From contig JACRIR010000204.1 in assembly GCA_016215705.1 (NCBI GenBank), positions 1 through 20,983 on the forward strand: a stretch of DNA of 20,983 nucleotides, read 5' to 3'. The position numbers were made by a program, and so were the translations under genes. The notes beneath the pieces are model-generated. The model saw only the letters and a program-made list of their open reading frames with translations, was not told the origin of the DNA and did not search any database. Within the stretch, counting starts at the first letter, position 1; the number at the start of each line of letters is the position of its first letter. Shown piece by piece: positions 17,938 through 20,983 of this stretch. The stretch comes from Candidatus Poribacteria bacterium (GTDB lineage: Bacteria > Abyssobacteria > SURF-5).

Positions 17938-17939
17938 CG

Positions 17940-17954
17940 CCGCGCAAGGCGCGG
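17940..17954 (+). terminator. possible weak terminator after the regulator gene
   Basis: CCGCGC-AAG-GCGCGG forms a perfect 6-bp GC stem with a 3-nt loop, starting 3 nt after the stop. A T-run is absent, so it could be a chance hairpin. A GGTTCATGGTTCGTGG-type repeat follows. Confidence 0.3.
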
Positions 17955-18009
17955 GGTTCATGGTTCGTGGTTTATGGTTCGTGGTGCAGACCTGAGACTT
18001 GTATGCGTT

Positions 18010-18038
18010 TTGCACAAGTCGTGCAAGCATGATATAAT
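18010..18038 (+). promoter_or_regulatory. sigma-70-type promoter with overlapping inverted repeat
   Basis: TATAAT (18033-18038) is a perfect -10 box. TTGCAC (18010-18015) sits at the -35 place with a 17-nt spacer. An inverted repeat TTGCAC-AAGTC-GTGCAA (18010-18026) covers the -35 box and part of the spacer, which is where a repressor could block RNA polymerase. The expected transcript leaves a leader of about 80 nt before the gene at 18127. No riboswitch is recognised in the leader. Confidence 0.6.
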
Positions 18039-18126
18039 CCCCCCGCCAAGCAGTTGGTTCTCTTGAAGAGCCGCAACGCCTCTATCTTGTCTCCCTGAGG
18101 GTGACCGTTTTCAAAGGAGAATGGAT

Positions 18127-18909
18127 ATGCCGGACATCTACATCGAAGAATGGCCACCATATGCTCCGAACGACGAGGCCCGTCGCCAGAGCGTTGTCAT
18201 GGCCGCGCGCATGATGGCTAACGCCGCGATTACAGCCCCGAGTCAGGGCGGCGTGCCGATGGTCGAATGTCACATCGTGTATGGGGCTGCGGATCTCGAC
18301 AAGGTTGCCCGAAAGATGGAGGAAATCGCGCGACTCAGGCCGAAGAACAACCGTTGGAAAAGAATGTTCAAGTATGAGGCAGCCATGGTACGCGACTCCG
18401 ACGGGATATTATTCCTCGGAGGATTGGCCGCATTCCGTCCGTTCGACCTCGGCTGCTCCCAATGCGGCGGCAGCGGCGGCTGCCAATTCGTTTACAAGCG
18501 GCACAAGGGCCGCTACGGCCACGTGGACCCGACGGAACCCGAGCATCCCAACTGGCTCGTCGACGGCCCGATGTGCACGATGAACGCCGCCGGGCTCGGA
18601 TGGGCCGTCGGTTCGGCGTTGATGCTGGCAAACCGGCTCTTCGTAGATGCGCGTCCGATGATGTCGGTCGGCGTCGCCGGCCAGAAGATGGGCTATTGCC
18701 CGAAGTCGCCCATAGTTGTCGGAGTGCCCGTCGCCGCGAAAGCGAAGAGCCCTTACGTGGACGTGCTGCCCGACTATCATATGCACAATCTGTCGCGGGT
18801 CGTCGACACGCTTCGCGACAAGTATGTGGTCGCGCGCATGGTGAAATGGCTCGATTATCGCCATTGGGACCCGCTAAATCCCGATGACGGACAGGGAAAG
18901 GAGGGCTGA
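18127..18909 (+). CDS. ferredoxin-domain protein of DUF2148 type, first of a tandem pair
   Basis: A 260-aa protein. The ATG at 18121 directly abuts AAAGGAGA, leaving no spacer; the ATG at 18127 has about 6 nt, so I prefer it. The DUF2148 pattern is seen in an N-terminal helix rich in alanine (about 20-40), the strand DGILFLGG (92-99), a cysteine cluster C110, C113, C119 followed by C150, and the stretch GPMCTMNAAGLGWAVGSA. Four cysteines in this layout fit a 4Fe-4S cluster, but the cluster is inferred. A long insertion (about 122-148) separates the third and fourth cysteines. It has no signal peptide, so it is cytoplasmic. It lies 3 nt before its paralogue and probably forms a complex with it. 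The function of the family is unknown. Confidence 0.72.
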   Translation: MPDIYIEEWPPYAPNDEARRQSVVMAARMMANAAITAPSQGGVPMVECHIVYGAADLDKVARKMEEIARLRPKNNRWKRMFKYEAAMVRDSDGILFLGGLAAFRPFDLGCSQCGGSGGCQFVYKRHKGRYGHVDPTEPEHPNWLVDGPMCTMNAAGLGWAVGSALMLANRLFVDARPMMSVGVAGQKMGYCPKSPIVVGVPVAAKAKSPYVDVLPDYHMHNLSRVVDTLRDKYVVARMVKWLDYRHWDPLNPDDGQGKEG

Positions 18910-18912
18910 GTC

Positions 18913-19785
18913 ATGGCGTACTACGACGGGAAAAAGCTGGCGAATGAGGGGCTTCTGACCGTGGCGCAACGGTGTGCAATGGCTGCCCTCAAGGCGCCCC
19001 AGATGACCGGCACTACGGAACTCAAGATAGAGATTCTGACGAACGAGGACATCGACGCAATCGTCGAGGTGCTCGGAATTCTCGGCGAGGACAACACCGT
19101 CTGTTATGGTGACAACAAGACGCTCAAATCATGCACGGACAAGGGGACTCCGCCGACTATTCTCCTGATCGGGGGAACCGGCCTCGGAAACTCCGGACTC
19201 GATTGGGATTGTGGCGCATGCGGATTCGCTACCTGCAAGGAGCATGACGCATACCTCGCCGTCGAGCGCGATAAACCGCCGGATTTCACGCGTCCGAGCG
19301 CATTCGGGGCTCCCGGACCCGTCTGCGTGTGGAAGGCCATGGATACGGGAGTAGCCATGGACTGGGCCTGCGCAACAGCATACCAGCACAATGTCGAGAA
19401 CCGGGCAATGGCGTCGGTCGGCGCAATTTCGCAGGCGCTCGGCTATTTGGCGGGCTGCGAAGTTGTCATCGGCGTTGCGCTCGGCCCATGTGAGCCTGAG
19501 GTCTACTACAACCGACCTTCGCTCAAGGGGACGTTTGACGAAGCCGACATTATGAGCTACCTCATGCGGGCGATACCCCACCATTTCATGGGGTTCCCCG
19601 GCACGGGCGATCCACGCATGAAATACTCTGAGGAATGGGAAAGCGACGCGCGATACATCCGCGTCGCGAAGCGTGAGGAAGCCGACCAGTCAAAGAAAGA
19701 GGCCGGCATGGCTCGCGTGATGCAGCTTGTCATGGAAACCCGTGCGAAGCTCGCGGAACGCGCAGCAGCAGAAGCCGAGAAATAG
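18913..19785 (+). CDS. ferredoxin-domain protein of DUF2148 type, second of a tandem pair
   Basis: A 290-aa protein starting 3 nt after the previous stop, with AAAGGAGGG at 18897-18905. It shares the family layout: Ala-rich N-terminal helix (about 15-30), strand ILLIGGTG (83-90), then CGACGFATC (C100, C103, C108) and C138 in GPVCVWKAMDTGVAMDWA. The CxxCxxxxC spacing is the usual DUF2148 one, unlike the first gene, whose third cysteine is one residue further on. The C-terminus carries an extra Lys/Glu-rich helix (about 245-290), absent from the first protein. Tight coupling suggests matched amounts of two subunits. A terminator follows, closing the two-gene operon. Confidence 0.72.
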   Translation: MAYYDGKKLANEGLLTVAQRCAMAALKAPQMTGTTELKIEILTNEDIDAIVEVLGILGEDNTVCYGDNKTLKSCTDKGTPPTILLIGGTGLGNSGLDWDCGACGFATCKEHDAYLAVERDKPPDFTRPSAFGAPGPVCVWKAMDTGVAMDWACATAYQHNVENRAMASVGAISQALGYLAGCEVVIGVALGPCEPEVYYNRPSLKGTFDEADIMSYLMRAIPHHFMGFPGTGDPRMKYSEEWESDARYIRVAKREEADQSKKEAGMARVMQLVMETRAKLAERAAAEAEK

Positions 19786-19863
19786 TCCAAAGTAAACTCT
19801 TGGGGGAAAAGGAAATAGGTTCCCACCCCCGGCGCACTAACGTTCCCGGTCGTAACGAAATTT

Positions 19864-19907
19864 GAGCCACGTGTGGTTTTCTCAACCGCGCGTGGCTCTT
19901 GCTTTTG
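19864..19907 (+). terminator. rho-independent terminator after the DUF2148-like pair
   Basis: GAGCCACGTGTGG (19864-19876) pairs with CCGCGCGTGGCTC (19886-19898) as a 13-bp stem including two G-T wobbles, with a 9-nt loop. TTGCTTTTG follows. It lies 78 nt after the stop. Confidence 0.7.
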
Positions 19908-19959
19908 CCTTTGTCGCTTCCCTGCGGGTCCTTTGACCAGAAAAAAGAAACAAGGAATC

Positions 19960-20045
19960 AGGGACCAACCTTTTTGGCAGTCCCTTTCGCCTTGTTCCTT
20001 TCGCCTCTTACTACCCTTTCGTCTTTCGTCTTGCTCCTTCGCCTT
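19960..20045. repeat. GTCCCT hairpin and CTTTCGCCTT-type low-complexity repeat
   Basis: AGGGAC (19960-19965) and GTCCCT (19980-19985) form a short stem with CC/GG inside it. Then CTTTCGCC-like units repeat to about 20045, ending at the stop of the lipoprotein gene. The same unit is found on the other strand at about 91-170 and 14978-15013. Confidence 0.5.
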
Positions 20046-20480
20046 TCATTCGCAGTGCGCAGGAACGAATATCTTTTCCTGATACATCATTCCGTCAGCG
20101 CCGACGCGGCTCTGGAATTCGTAGTGTTCGGATACCCATTTGTGTCCCTGAGCCGTGCATTGCGCTTCAGGCATGCCGCCATAGTACCCGGGTGGTGGAG
20201 GCGGTGGCGGTGGTGGCGGTGGTGGAGGCGGCGGTGGCGTCGCAGGCCGACGGCTTTTGTCTATCTCGTGACCTATCAGACCTCCACTGAGCGCGCCGAC
20301 TGCGCCACCTATGAGAGCGCCCTCACCTCCGCGGCCGGTCTGATGGCCGATAACCGCTCCCGTACCTGCGCCTATAGCTCCTCCAGCGAGCGCGCCTGTC
20401 TCAGTAGTGGTACAACTCACCAAAAGGACCGCCATGAGCATCGCAAAGACTGCAAACCCAATTTTCTCTTTCGTTCTCAT
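20046..20480 (-). CDS. glycine-zipper lipoprotein with polyproline linker
   Basis: A 144-aa protein from the ATG at 20480, preferred because GGAGGAG lies 6 nt upstream; a longer frame starts at a TTG (20501). The signal peptide ends in the lipobox LVSC (C23). Then comes a glycine-zipper domain (about 27-70) with GALAGGAIGAGTGAVIG and GGAVGALSGGLIGHE, of the kind found in outer-membrane lipoproteins and predicted to insert into membranes. Sixteen consecutive prolines follow, then a 45-residue tail with two cysteines and no recognised domain. It is likely an outer-membrane lipoprotein. The proline codons are mixed (CCA, CCG, CCT), so the run is not a simple triplet slip. No neighbour is close enough for an operon. 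Confidence 0.85.
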   Translation of the reverse strand: MRTKEKIGFAVFAMLMAVLLVSCTTTETGALAGGAIGAGTGAVIGHQTGRGGEGALIGGAVGALSGGLIGHEIDKSRRPATPPPPPPPPPPPPPPPPGYYGGMPEAQCTAQGHKWVSEHYEFQSRVGADGMMYQEKIFVPAHCE

Positions 20481-20501
20481 TCTCATCTCCTCCATTCTCA
20501 A

Positions 20502-20826
20502 TATTCTATTCTCAATATTCTATTCGGCAAAAACTGTGTCACGCATCCTGCTGCACAACCTACTCTGCATTCTTTCCAACTTAGACGCCTGAAGGGCAAC
20601 TTTTCTTCAATTATGCGAACGACACAGCGTAAGTGCAAGTAGGACGCAGGCTTTCACAGCGCGCCAAACGCCCCAACCAAGAAGTTCCTGGAACACGGAT
20701 AGCATCACAAATCGAGCAAAGCGCGGGACGAATCAGGTGTTCCGCGACGCCATTCCCGCACCCGGCAATCCATCTCCATCGGTAGCAAGAACGCGTTTCT
20801 GATTTCGTGGGAATGACGCAAAGTGT
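20502..20826. other. intergenic region, no gene seen
   Basis: About 325 nt upstream of the lipoprotein gene. It starts with two direct copies of CTCAATATTCTATT (about 20497-20524). The remainder shows no good open frame, hairpin or promoter. Confidence 0.5.
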
Positions 20827-20983
20827 TCAGCTTTTCCGGAATACAACCAGAAACTCGGAGCCAAAAGCGCTTTCTTGAGAGTGCAGCGAGAAGCCTACTA
20901 TCTTCTTAGACCTCTTGCTTTCGCCAAAGGTAAAACCCATGTGGAGTCCCGAGGACGCAACTGTGGGCATGAGGGATATTTGC
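20827..20983 (-). CDS. possible 3' end of an unidentified gene, cut by the window edge
   Basis: A minus-strand frame is open from the window edge for about 51 codons to TGA (20827-20829). It ends HSQESAFGSEFLVVFRKS, which loosely recalls the last strand of histidine-kinase ATPase domains, where a GSxFxV pattern is common. There is too little sequence to identify it, and the frame could be chance. Confidence 0.3.
   Translation of the reverse strand, partial: QISLMPTVASSGLHMGFTFGESKRSKKIVGFSLHSQESAFGSEFLVVFRKS

Overview
The window looks like a chromosomal contig from an uncultivated, probably anaerobic, Gram-negative bacterium. Diderm features are an OmpA-type outer-membrane protein, two lipoproteins with lipoboxes and a BON-domain protein. 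Anaerobic or low-energy features are a phosphofructokinase with pyrophosphate-type active-site residues, a pair of ferredoxin-domain (DUF2148-like) proteins and a sigma-54-type activator. Intergenic DNA is full of dispersed imperfect repeats and REP-like palindromes, as in many metagenome genomes of the Desulfobacterota, Omnitrophota or Hydrogenedentota kind. I cannot fix the phylum. No rRNA, tRNA, CRISPR array or intact transposase gene is visible.

Layout. 1-1365: repeat-rich DNA with nested inverted repeats and no convincing gene. 1366-7120: a plus-strand cluster of two paralogous alkaline-phosphatase-superfamily hydrolases (one with signal peptide and TM helix, one lipoprotein), a 63-aa ribbon-helix-helix-like protein and a three-TM membrane protein. 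7243-9593: minus strand, acylphosphatase then NAD+-dependent DNA ligase. 9594-9914: MITE-like inverted repeat. 9915-10754: minus strand, membrane-anchored triple-BON protein. 11338-14001: plus strand, OmpA-family protein with terminator, then a patatin-like phospholipase fused to a receiver-like domain. 14059-16085: minus strand, phosphofructokinase then an NDUFA9-like epimerase. 16549-17937: divergent PAS/AAA+/Fis regulator. 18127-19785: tandem DUF2148-like pair behind a sigma-70-like promoter with an inverted repeat, ended by a terminator. 20046-20480: minus-strand glycine-zipper lipoprotein. 20827-20983: possible 3' end of a minus-strand gene cut by the window edge.

How the genes may work together. 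The first cluster looks like an envelope module: two hydrolases facing the periplasm, a small possible regulator and an Oxa1/EMC3-like membrane protein. The OmpA, BON, patatin and glycine-zipper genes also point to envelope maintenance. The DUF2148-like pair has unlike cysteine patterns and its own promoter with a candidate operator, and is the best candidate here for an uncharacterised two-subunit iron-sulfur complex. Several start codons lie inside or just after dispersed repeats, so I moved four starts downstream of the longest possible frame (1366, 3887, 16549, 20480) and one slightly (18127), mostly on ribosome-binding-site evidence.
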